Source of the DNA: Oscillospiraceae bacterium
GTDB taxonomy: Bacteria > Bacillota > Clostridia > Oscillospirales > Oscillospiraceae
Length of the DNA: 64,000 nt
Direction of reading: 5' to 3'
NCBI GenBank assembly: GCA_021202845.1
Contig: JAJQCF010000023.1
Span: forward strand, 83,081 to 147,080
Position numbers and translations under genes: made by a program. Numbering within the stretch: the stretch's first letter is position 1; every line of letters begins with the position of its first letter. Shown here one piece after another: positions 1 through 9,319 of this stretch. The notes beneath the pieces were generated by a model. The model ran no database searches. It was not told the origin of the DNA and saw only the letters and a program-made list of their open reading frames with translations.

Positions 1-19
1 CGAACGGAGGAGAAAAACA

Positions 20-949
20 TTGACGGAGCGCCCTGTAATCGTCATAACGGGCCCCACCGCCACGGGCAAAACCGCGCTGGGCGTGGAGCTGGCGCTGGCG
101 CTGGACGGCGAGGTCGTCTCCGCGGACTCCATGCAGGTCTACCGCGGCATGGACATCGGCACCGGCAAGGTCACGGCGGAGGAAGCGCGCGGCGTGCGCC
201 ACCACATGATTGACATTGCCGAGCCTGAGGAGAGCTTTTCCGCCGCCGCGTGGGTGCAGCTGGCGGCGGAGTGCGTGGAGGATATTTTCGCGCGCGGCAA
301 AACGCCGCTCATTGTCGGCGGGACTGGACTTTACATTGATTCGCTGCTATTGGGGCGCGACTTTGCCGAGCGCGGAGACGAGCGGGTGCGCGCGGAGCTG
401 AACGCGGAGTATGACCGCGCGGGCGGGGAGGAGATGCTGCGCCGTCTGGCGGAGGTTGACCCGCGCCGCGCCGAGGTGCTGCACTCCGGCGACAAGCGGC
501 GCATTGTCCGCGCGCTGGAGATTTTCCGTCTCACAGGCGAGACGATGACCGCGCACGATGAGCGCACACGCCTCGTGCCCCCTCGCTGGCCGTGCAGAAA
601 GTACGCGCTGACGTTTTCCGAGCGTCAGACGCTCTACGACCGCATTGACCGCCGCGTGGACAAAATGGCGGAGGACGGGCTGTTTGACGAGGTGCGCGGG
701 CTGCTTGCGCGGGGACTGGGCGCGCAGCACACGTCCATGCAGGCCATAGGCTACAAGGAGGCGGCGCTGGCCGCGGCGGGGCAGATGACGGAGAGCGAGG
801 CGCTGGAGCTTATCAAGCTGCGCTCGCGGCGCTACGCCAAGCGCCAGCTCACATGGCTGCGGCGCGACGACAGCGTGCGCTGGCTGTGCCGCGAGGGTGC
901 GGAAACGGATACGCAGGCGGCGGTCAAAAAAATTATGTCGGATATTTAG
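20..949 (+). CDS. miaA: tRNA dimethylallyltransferase MiaA
   Basis: Transfers a dimethylallyl group from DMAPP to N6 of A37 in tRNAs that read UNN codons, the first step of ms2i6A synthesis in the cytoplasm. The P-loop GPTATGKT lies at residues 11-18, followed by the family signature DSMQVYRGMDIGTGK (about 36-50). At 309 aa it is normal length. The start is TTG, preceded by GGAGGAG at 6-12 with good spacing, and no nearby ATG fits. hfq lies downstream, the classic miaA-hfq order. Identification is firm; only the TTG start is a judgement. Confidence 0.96.
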   Translation: MTERPVIVITGPTATGKTALGVELALALDGEVVSADSMQVYRGMDIGTGKVTAEEARGVRHHMIDIAEPEESFSAAAWVQLAAECVEDIFARGKTPLIVGGTGLYIDSLLLGRDFAERGDERVRAELNAEYDRAGGEEMLRRLAEVDPRRAEVLHSGDKRRIVRALEIFRLTGETMTAHDERTRLVPPRWPCRKYALTFSERQTLYDRIDRRVDKMAEDGLFDEVRGLLARGLGAQHTSMQAIGYKEAALAAAGQMTESEALELIKLRSRRYAKRQLTWLRRDDSVRWLCREGAETDTQAAVKKIMSDI

Positions 950-1053
950 ACGGTGACAGCGGGCTTTCGACACGCTTTTCGTCGTGCGGCGCGTAAAATT
1001 ATATACGTGCCCGCGAAGGGTTCAAAAAAAATCTACATAAGCGCCGCAATATG

Positions 1054-1062
1054 TGCTATAAT
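1054..1062 (+). promoter_or_regulatory. Extended -10 promoter for hfq
   Basis: TGCTATAAT is a perfect extended -10 element 30 bp before the hfq start. The -35 is weak (TCTACA at 1032-1037, 19 bp spacer), which extended -10 promoters tolerate. hfq may therefore be transcribed independently of miaA. Confidence 0.55.
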
Positions 1063-1091
1063 AAGAAGCGGCGCGAAAAGGAGTCGGAAAA

Positions 1092-1328
1092 ATGCAAAAG
1101 ACACAATCCTATCAGGACGCTTTCCTCAATGCTGCGCGCCGCGACCGCACGCCGGTCACAGTATTTCTTATGAACGGGTTCCAGATGAAGGGCATCATAC
1201 GGGGCTTCGACAGCTTTGTTGTGCTGCTGGACAGCGACGGCCGTCAGCAGATGATTTACAAGCACGCGCTGTCAACCATTACCCCCTCCGTGCCAATCAA
1301 TCTATTTCAGGACGCGCCCGAGCTTTAA
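1092..1328 (+). CDS. hfq: RNA chaperone Hfq
   Basis: Small Sm-like protein of 78 aa that forms hexameric rings and binds sRNAs and mRNAs. The Sm1 region ([19 protein letters not shown]) and the Sm2 motif (YKHALSTI) are both present, and the tail after residue 70 is very short, as in other Firmicutes. AAAAGGAG at 1077-1084 precedes the ATG. It sits directly after miaA and has its own extended -10 promoter. Confidence 0.96.
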   Translation: MQKTQSYQDAFLNAARRDRTPVTVFLMNGFQMKGIIRGFDSFVVLLDSDGRQQMIYKHALSTITPSVPINLFQDAPEL

Positions 1329-1394
1329 TCGCGGCGAAGTCCACCGCTCCCCGCCCGCCGCGGCGAGACTTCACAAGGCAGACGAAAAAGACAG

Positions 1395-2594
1395 ATGAAG
1401 AGAACAGACAGATTCACCATAATAACGTCGCTGATAATTTTCTTGGCGTTTCTCTGCTACGCCGGTTACGCGCTCTACAGCTCGATTACCGACGCCACCG
1501 TGACGGCGGAGGCAGTTGCGGCCACAGTGGAGATTGGCGGTCAGGCCACGGGCATCATTGTGCGCGACGAGACTGTGCTCACAAGCGACGGCACTTACAT
1601 AGACGTGACTGCCGCGGACGGCGAGCGGGTCGGCGTGGGGCAGCAGCTGGCGACGGCAATGAACAAACAGACAGGGCTGGAGCGCGCCAACCGCATTCAT
1701 GAACTGGAGCTGGAAATTGAGCGCATGACGGCGCTCAGCGAGCTGGATTCGGCCGAGGGGCTGACTGCGCGCGATGACAGTGTGAACACTGCCGTGCTCA
1801 GCCTGACATCCGCCATTGCGCGCGGGGAACTGACGGAGCTGGAGAGCCTTTCACTGGCGCTCAGCTCGCTGGTGTTCACCTCGTCGAGGGAAACCGTTAC
1901 GCAAGCGGACTTGGACGCTCTGGAAGCAGAGCTGCTCAGATTGCGCAGCATCTACAGTGTGGACACCGAGACACTTGTTGCTGAAAGCAGCGGCCTTTTC
2001 ACCTCCACAGTGGACGGCTGGGAGCATATCACGCCGGACGACTTGACCGACCTTACGCCCTCGGGCCTGCAGGAGCTTATTGACTCTGGAGATGACGTCG
2101 CGGAGGGCGCTTACGGAAAGTTGGTCAAGGGCATTTACTGGTACTTTGCCGCCGATATGTCCGCAACCGATGCCGCCAACCTGACGGTGGGCGAGTACGC
2201 CGCGTTGGACTTCGGGCGCTACTACGGCGACACGGTTTACGCCGAGGTCGTCAGCCTTGGCTCCGGCGAAGGCGGCGAGGTGGCGGTGGTGTTCCGCTGC
2301 AGCACGGCGCTGGCGGAAACGCTGGCGCTGCGCGAGGTTTCCGCCGAAGTTGTGTTCGACACTTACTCGGGAATCCGCGTCCCCGCCGAGGCCATAAGAG
2401 CCGATGAGGAGACCGACAGCACCTATGTCTACGTTATCACCGCCATGCAGGTAGAGCGCAAGGACATTGAAATATTATACGCCGGAGACGGCTACTGCAT
2501 AGTCGAGCGCGGAACGGATTCAAACTCACTGCGCGAGGGCAACACCATAATTGTCTCCGGCAAAGATATATACGAGGGAAAGGTGATGGACTGA
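1395..2594 (+). CDS. HlyD-like membrane-anchored adaptor protein
   Basis: A 399-aa protein with one N-terminal membrane segment (about residues 7-29) and an extracytoplasmic body. A lipoyl/barrel-like stretch (residues 40-95, with VEIGGQATGIIVRDE) is followed by a helical, probably coiled-coil segment (about 98-185). This architecture resembles HlyD-family efflux adaptors, and related proteins occur beside yggS-sepF in Clostridia. No ABC or RND partner is adjacent, so transport is not demonstrated and a division-associated envelope role is possible. It ends 1 bp before yggS, so they are probably co-translated. The upstream RBS is weak. Confidence 0.7.
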   Translation: MKRTDRFTIITSLIIFLAFLCYAGYALYSSITDATVTAEAVAATVEIGGQATGIIVRDETVLTSDGTYIDVTAADGERVGVGQQLATAMNKQTGLERANRIHELELEIERMTALSELDSAEGLTARDDSVNTAVLSLTSAIARGELTELESLSLALSSLVFTSSRETVTQADLDALEAELLRLRSIYSVDTETLVAESSGLFTSTVDGWEHITPDDLTDLTPSGLQELIDSGDDVAEGAYGKLVKGIYWYFAADMSATDAANLTVGEYAALDFGRYYGDTVYAEVVSLGSGEGGEVAVVFRCSTALAETLALREVSAEVVFDTYSGIRVPAEAIRADEETDSTYVYVITAMQVERKDIEILYAGDGYCIVERGTDSNSLREGNTIIVSGKDIYEGKVMD

Positions 2595-2595
2595 T

Positions 2596-3294
2596 ATGCT
2601 GGCAGCAGAGACTATAGCGGAAAATGTAGGGCACATAAGACGGGAAATTGAGGCGGCTGCCGACGGGCGCAGAGTGCTGCTTGTAGCGGCGACAAAAATG
2701 AACGACGCGGCGGCGGTGCGCGCCGCCATTGCCGCCGGTGTGGACGCCTGCGGTGAAAACCGTGTTCAAGAAATGCTGGAAAAGGACGCCGTGGGAGCCT
2801 ACGCCGGAGCGCCGCTGCACTTTATTGGGCACTTGCAACGCAACAAGGTGAATAAGGTCGTCGGGCGCGCGGACTTAATTCAATCCGTGGACAGCGCGGA
2901 ATTGCTGGAGCTTATAGACCGCCGCGCGCAGGCCATGGGAATAATTCAAAATATACTTATAGAAATAAACGTCGGCGGCGAGCAGCAGAAGAGCGGCATA
3001 GAGCCGGAGGAACTGCCGGACATACTGAAAACGGCCTCGGAGTGCGCCGGAGTGCGCGTTCGGGGGCTCATGTGCGTGCCTCCGGCGGTGTCTGGAGAAG
3101 AAAATAGGGATAATTTTGCGAAAATGAAGCAGCTTTTTGTTGACAATGGCGGGAAAAAATACGATAATATCTCTATGGATTTTTTATCTATGGGTATGAC
3201 CGCCGATTTTGCCGAGGCCATACGTCAGGGCGCTAACATGGTGCGCATCGGCTCCGCCATATTCGGAGCGCGCGACTACTCTGCCGCTCACTGA
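2596..3294 (+). CDS. YggS/PROSC family PLP homeostasis protein
   Basis: A 232-aa PLP-binding TIM-barrel protein, related to alanine racemase N-domains, that buffers free pyridoxal phosphate; it is not known to be an enzyme. The PLP lysine lies in VAATKM (K34). Family motifs GENRVQE, HFIGHLQRNK, a GLMCVPP version of the usual GLM(C/T) block, and SMGMTADFAEAIRQG followed by RIGSAIFG near the C terminus are all visible. The ATG follows the previous stop by 1 bp. The neighbour sepF matches the widespread yggS-sepF cluster. Confidence 0.95.
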   Translation: MLAAETIAENVGHIRREIEAAADGRRVLLVAATKMNDAAAVRAAIAAGVDACGENRVQEMLEKDAVGAYAGAPLHFIGHLQRNKVNKVVGRADLIQSVDSAELLELIDRRAQAMGIIQNILIEINVGGEQQKSGIEPEELPDILKTASECAGVRVRGLMCVPPAVSGEENRDNFAKMKQLFVDNGGKKYDNISMDFLSMGMTADFAEAIRQGANMVRIGSAIFGARDYSAAH

Positions 3295-3339
3295 GCAAAC
3301 GCACCGCTGTACACAATATAAAGCACGGAGGATAAGGAA

Positions 3340-3828
3340 ATGGGATTTTTTGACGAAATAAAAAAACTGACCAGCCCCTATGACGAGGACGACGAGGACA
3401 TGGGCTACGATACCGTAGCAGAGGATGAGCCTGCGCCCAGAACGGCAAGCCCCTTTGCCCCGCAGCCCGCGTCCGCGCCGCAGCCGCAGCCGACGCGCTC
3501 CGCCGGAGCCAGACGCGAAGGCAAGGTTGTCAACATCAACGGCGCGGGCGGTGTGCCAATGCAGGTTGTGCTCGTTAAGCCGGAGCGCTTCGAGGTTGCG
3601 GCAGAGATTGCCGACAACCTGCGCGAGCGCCGTGCGGTGGTGATGAACCTTGAGACAACGTCCAAGGAAATCTCGCGCCGGCTGATAGACTTTCTGTCCG
3701 GCGTGGCCTACGCGCAGGACGGCAGGATAAGCAAGGTGGCCACGAACACCTATATCCTCACGCCCAGCAATGTGGACCTCGTGGGTGACCTTATGGACGA
3801 GCTCGGAAACTCGGGAATGTACTTTTAA
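3340..3828 (+). CDS. sepF: Cell division protein SepF
   Basis: A 162-aa cytoplasmic FtsZ-binding membrane anchor that aligns protofilaments at the septum. It starts with an amphipathic helix (MGFFDEIKKL), followed by an acidic and Pro/Ala-rich linker to about residue 65. The SepF fold occupies about 68-160, with VVLVKPERFE, RRAVVMNLE, and RRLIDFLSGVAYAQDG. GGAGG at 3328-3332 precedes the ATG. It sits between yggS and divIVA, the usual division cluster. Confidence 0.96.
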   Translation: MGFFDEIKKLTSPYDEDDEDMGYDTVAEDEPAPRTASPFAPQPASAPQPQPTRSAGARREGKVVNINGAGGVPMQVVLVKPERFEVAAEIADNLRERRAVVMNLETTSKEISRRLIDFLSGVAYAQDGRISKVATNTYILTPSNVDLVGDLMDELGNSGMYF

Positions 3829-3913
3829 TTAACACCTCCGCGTGAATAAAAATACCTGACCCACGCGGCATAGAATAAAAACTGCCGCGCGATTAGAGAG
3901 AAAGGGATAAATT

Positions 3914-4513
3914 ATGCTGACGCCTCAAAATATCAGAGAAAAAACTTTTGAAAAGGCCGTGTTCGGCGGCTACGACATGGGTACCGTGGACAATTTCCTC
4001 GACGAAATAGCCAACGACTTTGAGCTTTTGGCAAAGGAAAACGCCACGCTCAAGGGCAAAATGAAAGTGCTTGTGAACAAGATTGAAGAATACCGTTCAA
4101 ACGAGGACGCGCTGCGCGCAGCCATGATTTCCGCGCAGAAGCTCGGTACGATGATTGAGCAGGAGGCCAGAGCTAAGAGCGAGCAGATGACGACCGACGC
4201 GACAGCCGAGGCGGAGAAGATAGTGCGCGACGCCAAGTTAGAGTTAGAGGTAGAGCGCGCACGCCTTGCCGAGGCCAAGGACGCCAGCGCCCGCTACATA
4301 GAGAGCATGGAGCTGCTCTGCCGCCGCCAGACGGAGACGCTACAGCGCCTGCGCGCCATGCAGCTCACCGCACCCTCCACCGACGCCGCTGAGGCGCCCC
4401 AGCCCCAAACGGCGGTGCCCCAGCCTGACAGCGCCGCCGCGGCCACGCGCGCATTCAACGCCGTGACGCCGGAATCCGAAGCGGAGATTTCGGACTTGTT
4501 TTCTATCGTCTGA
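3914..4513 (+). CDS. divIVA: DivIVA-domain protein
   Basis: A 199-aa coiled-coil scaffold that senses membrane curvature at poles and septa. The N-terminal DivIVA signature is clear (TPQNIREKTF, GGYDMGTVDNFLDEIANDFE, about residues 3-35). Two coiled-coil segments follow (about 38-70 and 75-145), then an Ala/Pro-rich tail. GAGAAAGGGA lies upstream of the ATG. The 85-bp gap after sepF contains short GC inverted repeats but no convincing terminator, so it is probably in the same operon. Confidence 0.93.
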   Translation: MLTPQNIREKTFEKAVFGGYDMGTVDNFLDEIANDFELLAKENATLKGKMKVLVNKIEEYRSNEDALRAAMISAQKLGTMIEQEARAKSEQMTTDATAEAEKIVRDAKLELEVERARLAEAKDASARYIESMELLCRRQTETLQRLRAMQLTAPSTDAAEAPQPQTAVPQPDSAAAATRAFNAVTPESEAEISDLFSIV

Positions 4514-4570
4514 ACGAAAAGCTCGATGGCGATTTTTTGAGAGACATAAACAAACAGGAGTAATCAAACG

Positions 4571-7342
4571 ATGGCAAAAGACTTTAATGCAACGGTGAAC
4601 CTGCCGAAAACCGACTTCCCCATGCGCGCCGGACTGCCCAAGCGCGAACCGGCAATGCTCGCGCACTGGGAGGAGATGGATTTATATAACGAGCTGCTGA
4701 AGAAAAACGAGGGCAAGCCCCGCTTTTCGCTGCACGACGGCCCTCCGTTCTCCAACGGCGAGATGCACATGGGTCACGCGCTCAACAAGTCCATAAAGGA
4801 CTTCATAACCCGCACCTACGCCATGCGCGGCTACTACACGCCCTATATCCCCGGCTGGGATAACCACGGTATGCCCATTGAGAGCGCGATAATCAAGAAA
4901 AACAAGCTCAACCGCAAGGCCATGTCAACTACGGAGTTTCGCACCGCCTGCCACGAGTTCGCCCAGCACTACATCGACGTGCAGATGGCGGGCTTCAAGC
5001 GCCTTGGCGTCATCGGCGACTGGGAGCACCCCTACAAGACCATGAACCCCTCGTTTGAGGCGGAGGAGGTCAAGGTTTTCGGCCGTATGTACCGCAAAAA
5101 GTACATCTACAAGGGACTGAAGCCCGTTTACTGGTGCCCGAAGGACGAGACGGCGCTGGCCGAAGCGGAAATTGAGTATCAGGACGACCCCTGCACAACG
5201 GTTTACGTCAAGTTCGCCATGCACGACGACCTCGGCAAAATGCCGCAGTACGCGGGAAAAAAGCTCTTTTTCGTCATCTGGACAACAACAATTTGGACGC
5301 TGCCCGGCAACCTCGCCATTGCGCTGAACCCCACGGAGGATTACGTGGTCGTGGCGGCGGGCGACGAGTATTATATTCTTGCCAAGGCACTCACGGAAAG
5401 GGTCATGGGCGTCGCGGGCATTTCGGACTACGAGATAGTCGAAACTCACAAGGGCGAATTTTTTGAAAATATGCTTGCTTGGCACCCGTTCCTGCCCAAG
5501 TCCAGCCGCCTTGTGCTGGCCGACTACGTAACGATGGACTCCGGCACGGGCTGTGTCCACACCGCCCCCGGCTTCGGCGCGGACGACTACCAGACTTGTC
5601 TGCGCTACGGCATGGACATGGTGGTGCCCGTGGACGACCAAGGCCGCCACACGGAGTACGCCGGCAAGTACGCCGGACTTAAAACGGACGAGAGCAACCC
5701 CATTATTTTGGAGGATATGCGCGCGAGCGGCGCGCTGCTGGCCAGCGAGGACATTGTCCACTCCTACCCCCACTGCTGGCGCTGCAAGGGGCCGATAATC
5801 TTCCGCGCCACGCCGCAGTGGTTCTGCTCCGTGGACGCTTTCAAGGAGGAAGCCTGCGCTGCCTGCGAGGACGTGCGCTGGGTGCCCTCTTGGGGCATAG
5901 ACCGCATGAAGAGCATGGTACGCGAGCGCAGCGACTGGTGCATCTCCCGTCAGCGCAAGTGGGGACTGCCCATCCCCGTTTTCTACTGCCCCGACTGCGG
6001 CAAGCCCATATGCACGGAGGAGAGCATAGAGGCCGTCTCCGCGCTCTTTAACGAAAAAGGCTCCAACGCATGGTTCGAGACAGACCCCGCAGACATTCTG
6101 CCCAAGGGCTTCAAATGCCCCGAGTGCGGCTGCGACCACGGCTTCACGCGCGAGGAGGACACGCTGGACGGCTGGTTCGACTCTGGCTCAAGCCACGTCG
6201 CCTCCATGCAGCGCGACCAAGGCTTCTGGCCGGCTGACGTCTACATCGAGGGTCTTGACCAGTACAGAGGCTGGTTCCAGTCCTCGCTGCTCACCGCCGT
6301 TGGCGCGCTGGGACGCGGAGCGCCCTTCAAGCAGTGCCTGACCCACGGCTGGACAGTGGACGGCGAGGGGCGCGCCATGCACAAGTCCCTCGGCAACGGC
6401 ATTGACCCCAACCAGATAATTAACGAGTTCGGCGCGGACCTCATAAGGCTCTGGGCCGGCTCCTCGGACTACCACGCCGACGTGCGCTGCTCCAAGGAGA
6501 TATTCAAGCAGCTCAGCCAGCAGTACCTCAAGTTCCGCAACACCGCCCGCTACTGCCTCGGCAATTTGGAGGGCTTCGACCCCGACAACCTTGTCGCGCC
6601 GCAGGATATGCCGGAGCTTGACCGCTGGGCGATAACGCGCCTGAACGCTCTCATAGAGCGCGCGTTTGCCGCCTACGACGACTACGAGTTCCATGTTGTC
6701 AGCCACGCGATAAACGAGTTCTGCGTTGTGGATATGTCCTCGTTCTATCTTGACATCATAAAAGACCGGCTCTACTGCGACGAGCACGACGGCCTCTCCC
6801 GCCGCGCCGCGCAGACCGCCATGTTCCTCATTCTGGACACGCTGACAAAGCTCTTCGCGCCGATTCTTGCTTTCACCTGCGACGAAATTTGGCTCGCAAT
6901 GCCCCACAGAGCGTGCGACGACGCGCGCAACGTGCTGCTGAACGAAATGAACAAGCCCTTTGCCGAATACGCGCTGAACGACGAGGCAATGGCGCGCTGG
7001 GACACGCTCATAGCTCTGCGTCAGGACGTGAACGCCGCGCTGGAGAGCGCCCGCGCGGAAAAGCTCATAGGCAAGAGCCTTGAGGCCGCCGTGACGCTGA
7101 CCCCCAACGCCGAGGGCGCAAAGGCGCTGAAGACGTTGGAGGGCATGGATTTGGCGGAGCTGTTCATAGTTTCGCGGGTGGACATTGCTCCCGCTGCGGA
7201 GGGCGAGGCCGCCTTTGCCGTGAGCATCGCTGCGGCGGAGGGAGAAAAGTGCCCGCGCTGCTGGCGCGTTACGAAGAGCGCGCACCCCGACTGCCTCTGC
7301 CCGCGCTGCGTCAGAGTGCTGACGAACATGGGCGCGCTGTAA
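4571..7342 (+). CDS. ileS: Isoleucine-tRNA ligase
   Basis: A class I aminoacyl-tRNA synthetase of 923 aa that charges tRNA-Ile. The HIGH motif appears as HMGH at residues 66-69. The KMSKS loop reads AMHKSLGN, a variant seen in some IleS. The CP1 editing domain lies in the first third, and the C-terminal zinc knuckle is CPRCWR...CPRC. The RBS CAGGAG is 8-10 nt from the ATG. The 57-bp upstream gap is too short for a T-box leader, so it is probably read from the divIVA operon. Confidence 0.97.
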   Translation: MAKDFNATVNLPKTDFPMRAGLPKREPAMLAHWEEMDLYNELLKKNEGKPRFSLHDGPPFSNGEMHMGHALNKSIKDFITRTYAMRGYYTPYIPGWDNHGMPIESAIIKKNKLNRKAMSTTEFRTACHEFAQHYIDVQMAGFKRLGVIGDWEHPYKTMNPSFEAEEVKVFGRMYRKKYIYKGLKPVYWCPKDETALAEAEIEYQDDPCTTVYVKFAMHDDLGKMPQYAGKKLFFVIWTTTIWTLPGNLAIALNPTEDYVVVAAGDEYYILAKALTERVMGVAGISDYEIVETHKGEFFENMLAWHPFLPKSSRLVLADYVTMDSGTGCVHTAPGFGADDYQTCLRYGMDMVVPVDDQGRHTEYAGKYAGLKTDESNPIILEDMRASGALLASEDIVHSYPHCWRCKGPIIFRATPQWFCSVDAFKEEACAACEDVRWVPSWGIDRMKSMVRERSDWCISRQRKWGLPIPVFYCPDCGKPICTEESIEAVSALFNEKGSNAWFETDPADILPKGFKCPECGCDHGFTREEDTLDGWFDSGSSHVASMQRDQGFWPADVYIEGLDQYRGWFQSSLLTAVGALGRGAPFKQCLTHGWTVDGEGRAMHKSLGNGIDPNQIINEFGADLIRLWAGSSDYHADVRCSKEIFKQLSQQYLKFRNTARYCLGNLEGFDPDNLVAPQDMPELDRWAITRLNALIERAFAAYDDYEFHVVSHAINEFCVVDMSSFYLDIIKDRLYCDEHDGLSRRAAQTAMFLILDTLTKLFAPILAFTCDEIWLAMPHRACDDARNVLLNEMNKPFAEYALNDEAMARWDTLIALRQDVNAALESARAEKLIGKSLEAAVTLTPNAEGAKALKTLEGMDLAELFIVSRVDIAPAAEGEAAFAVSIAAAEGEKCPRCWRVTKSAHPDCLCPRCVRVLTNMGAL

Positions 7343-7406
7343 CAAGGCCGCGCGGCCGCACAGCGATGGGCGCCGCTTATCTGAGATATTTCAAAGGAGG
7401 TATCCC

Positions 7407-8279
7407 ATGCTTTACGCAATAGTTGCGGTTATTGCGATAATATTCGACCAGCTGCTCAAGTACTGGGTCACGGCCAACATTGTGCTCGACACGGGCGAAA
7501 AGGCGCTCATTCCGGGCGTAATCCACCTCACGCGGGTACACAACTCCGGCGCAGCGTTCAGCTTTATGGAGGGCTCCGCCGTGGCGCGCTGGTTCTTTGT
7601 TGTGCTGTGCGTGGCCGTTGTCGCCGTCATAGTGCTTATGCTGGTGCGCAACACCATAACGGGGCGCGTCACACGCTGGTGCGCCGTGTTCGTGGCCGCG
7701 GGCTCGGTGGGCAACTGCATTGACCGCTTGCTCAACGGCTATGTTGTGGATATGCTGGAGTTCGAGTTCTTCTCGTTCCCCGTGTTCAACATTGCGGACA
7801 TATTCATCACCGTGGGCTGCATAGCGTTCTGCGTGGGTCTGCTCTTAGAGCACGCCCCCGCGGGCAAGAGCGCGGAGAAAAGCGCCGAGAGCAGAAAGAG
7901 TGCCAAGAGCGTTAAGCCCGCCAAGAGCACGAAGGGCAGAGCCGCCGCGCCTTACTTTGAGCAGCCCGCCGCCGAGGTCCGCTCCGACGACCCCTTTGCC
8001 GAGTGGGAGCACGTCGCCGCGCCGACAAAGCGCCCGAGCGCCGCGCCCGCCGCACCGGCGGAGACGCCGCCCGCTGCCAAACCCGCTGCCGCGCAGGCTG
8101 CCAAACCCGCGCCCGTGCAGGCACCGAAGCCCGCGCCCGCCGCGCCTTCCCCGAAACCGACACCCGCTGCCGCGGAGCCGGAGATAAAGCTGACAGCGGA
8201 GCCGCAGAGCGCTAAGACGCAAAGCAGCGGCGACGAATACAGTCTGGAGGACATTCTTGCAGAGTTCAGAGATATTTGA
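7407..8279 (+). CDS. lspA: Lipoprotein signal peptidase (signal peptidase II) with long C-terminal tail
   Basis: Cleaves the signal peptide of lipid-modified prolipoproteins in the membrane. Four membrane segments lie at about 3-19, 62-80, 90-105 and 127-147. The catalytic region has GNCIDR, VVDMLEF and FNIADIF; the expected aspartates are D115 and D131. The enzyme core ends near residue 150, the normal family length, but the reading frame continues to 290 aa. The extra part is a Lys/Ser then Pro/Ala-rich tail ending in SLEDILAEF. The coding frame is kept and the next gene overlaps its end, so the tail is not a sequencing artefact on its face. RBS AAAGGAGG. Confidence 0.95.
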   Translation: MLYAIVAVIAIIFDQLLKYWVTANIVLDTGEKALIPGVIHLTRVHNSGAAFSFMEGSAVARWFFVVLCVAVVAVIVLMLVRNTITGRVTRWCAVFVAAGSVGNCIDRLLNGYVVDMLEFEFFSFPVFNIADIFITVGCIAFCVGLLLEHAPAGKSAEKSAESRKSAKSVKPAKSTKGRAAAPYFEQPAAEVRSDDPFAEWEHVAAPTKRPSAAPAAPAETPPAAKPAAAQAAKPAPVQAPKPAPAAPSPKPTPAAAEPEIKLTAEPQSAKTQSSGDEYSLEDILAEFRDI

Positions 8280-9195
8280 CACCGAGCGCATAACCGCCGT
8301 GTGTGAAAACTCAGGAGAGCGCATTGACGCTCTCCTGACGCATATTGTGCCGGAGCTGTCCCGCTCCGCCGCCCAGAGGCTGACGCAGGAGGGCAGCGTG
8401 CTGGTAAACGGCAGAGCGGTGAAAAAAAACCACGTCTGCCGCGAGGGCGACAGCGTGGAGGTGTTCCTGCCGCCCGCCGTGCCGACGGAGATAGTCGCGC
8501 AGGATATTCCGCTGGACGTGGTCTATGAGGACGCGGACGTTATAGCGGTGAACAAGCCGCGCGGCATGGTTGTCCACCCCGCGCCCGGGCATCCCGACGG
8601 CACGCTGGTGAACGCTCTGCTGTGGCACTGCGGGGCTTCGCTCTCCGGCATAGGCGGGGAAATCAGGCCGGGCATTGTCCACCGCATTGACCGCTGGACG
8701 TCGGGGCTGATAATTGCCGCCAAGAACGACGCCGCCCACGCCGCGCTCTCCGCCCAGCTCGCGGACAGGAGCCTTTCGCGCGTCTATGAGGCCATAGTCT
8801 GGGGGCGGATGAGGGAGGACGCGGGGCTGGTGGACGCGCCCATCGGCCGCTGCCCCACCGACCGCAAGCGCATGGCCGTGACGGAAATTTCTTCGCGTCC
8901 CGCGCAGACAGACTGGGAAGTCCTTGCGCGCTACCGCGAGTTCACGCACATACGCTGCCGCCTGCGCACGGGGCGCACACATCAAATCCGCGTACATATG
9001 GCGCACATCGGCCACCCCGTGCTGGGCGACACGGTATACGCACCCAAGCGCCCCACGCGCGGCCAGCCGGGCCAGTGCCTGCACGCGCGGGAGCTGAAAT
9101 TCATTCACCCTGCAACGGGCGAGCAGATGCACCTTGAAACGCCCCTGCCGGACTACTTCACCGCCGCGCTTGCGGGTCTGGGCGGCGAGATTTAG
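8257..9195 (+). CDS. RluD-family 23S rRNA pseudouridine synthase
   Basis: Isomerises uridine to pseudouridine in large-subunit rRNA (RluA/RluD family). An S4 RNA-binding domain covers about residues 20-85. The active-site motif HRIDRWTSGLI (about 142-152) contains the catalytic D145; the Trp in place of the usual Asp/Asn/Thr is a mild variation. The C-terminal region has GRTHQIRVHMAHIGHP. The TTG start at 8257 is supported by CTGGAGG at 8244-8250 and overlaps the end of lspA by 23 bp, the usual lspA-rluD coupling. Confidence 0.93.
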   Translation: MQSSEIFDTERITAVCENSGERIDALLTHIVPELSRSAAQRLTQEGSVLVNGRAVKKNHVCREGDSVEVFLPPAVPTEIVAQDIPLDVVYEDADVIAVNKPRGMVVHPAPGHPDGTLVNALLWHCGASLSGIGGEIRPGIVHRIDRWTSGLIIAAKNDAAHAALSAQLADRSLSRVYEAIVWGRMREDAGLVDAPIGRCPTDRKRMAVTEISSRPAQTDWEVLARYREFTHIRCRLRTGRTHQIRVHMAHIGHPVLGDTVYAPKRPTRGQPGQCLHARELKFIHPATGEQMHLETPLPDYFTAALAGLGGEI

Positions 9196-9209
9196 CCATC
9201 AAAAACAAC

Positions 9210-9247
9210 GGAAACGGCACGACCACAGGTTTGGTCATGCCGTTTCC
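9210..9247 (-). terminator. Terminator between rluD and rpmB, best oriented for rpmB
   Basis: A 15-bp inverted repeat (arms 9210-9224 and 9233-9247, one G-T pair, 8-nt loop). Read on the - strand it is followed by GTTGTTTTTG, a terminator U-tract for rpmB. On the + strand it is followed by a weaker AT-rich stretch, so it may also stop rluD transcripts. A second small hairpin (GAGCCG/CGGCTC, 9274-9291) lies closer to rpmB without a U-tract. Confidence 0.75.
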
Positions 9248-9319
9248 AAGGCAGATATTTTATTCTGCTTTGCCGAGCCGGTAAAACGGCTCAGTCCGTG
9301 CGCCCGAATAGGGGTTTTG

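Noticed and set aside
953..1702. 249-residue + strand frame across hfq
   Set aside because: It overlaps hfq and the HlyD-like gene in another frame, its product is Arg/His-rich shadow sequence and it lacks an RBS.
3829..3913. Terminator between sepF and divIVA
   Set aside because: CGCGGCA/TGCCGCG and GCGTG/CACGC inverted repeats exist but no T-run follows on either strand.
4514..4570. T-box leader for ileS
   Set aside because: Only 57 bp are available and no T-box sequence or antiterminator is visible.
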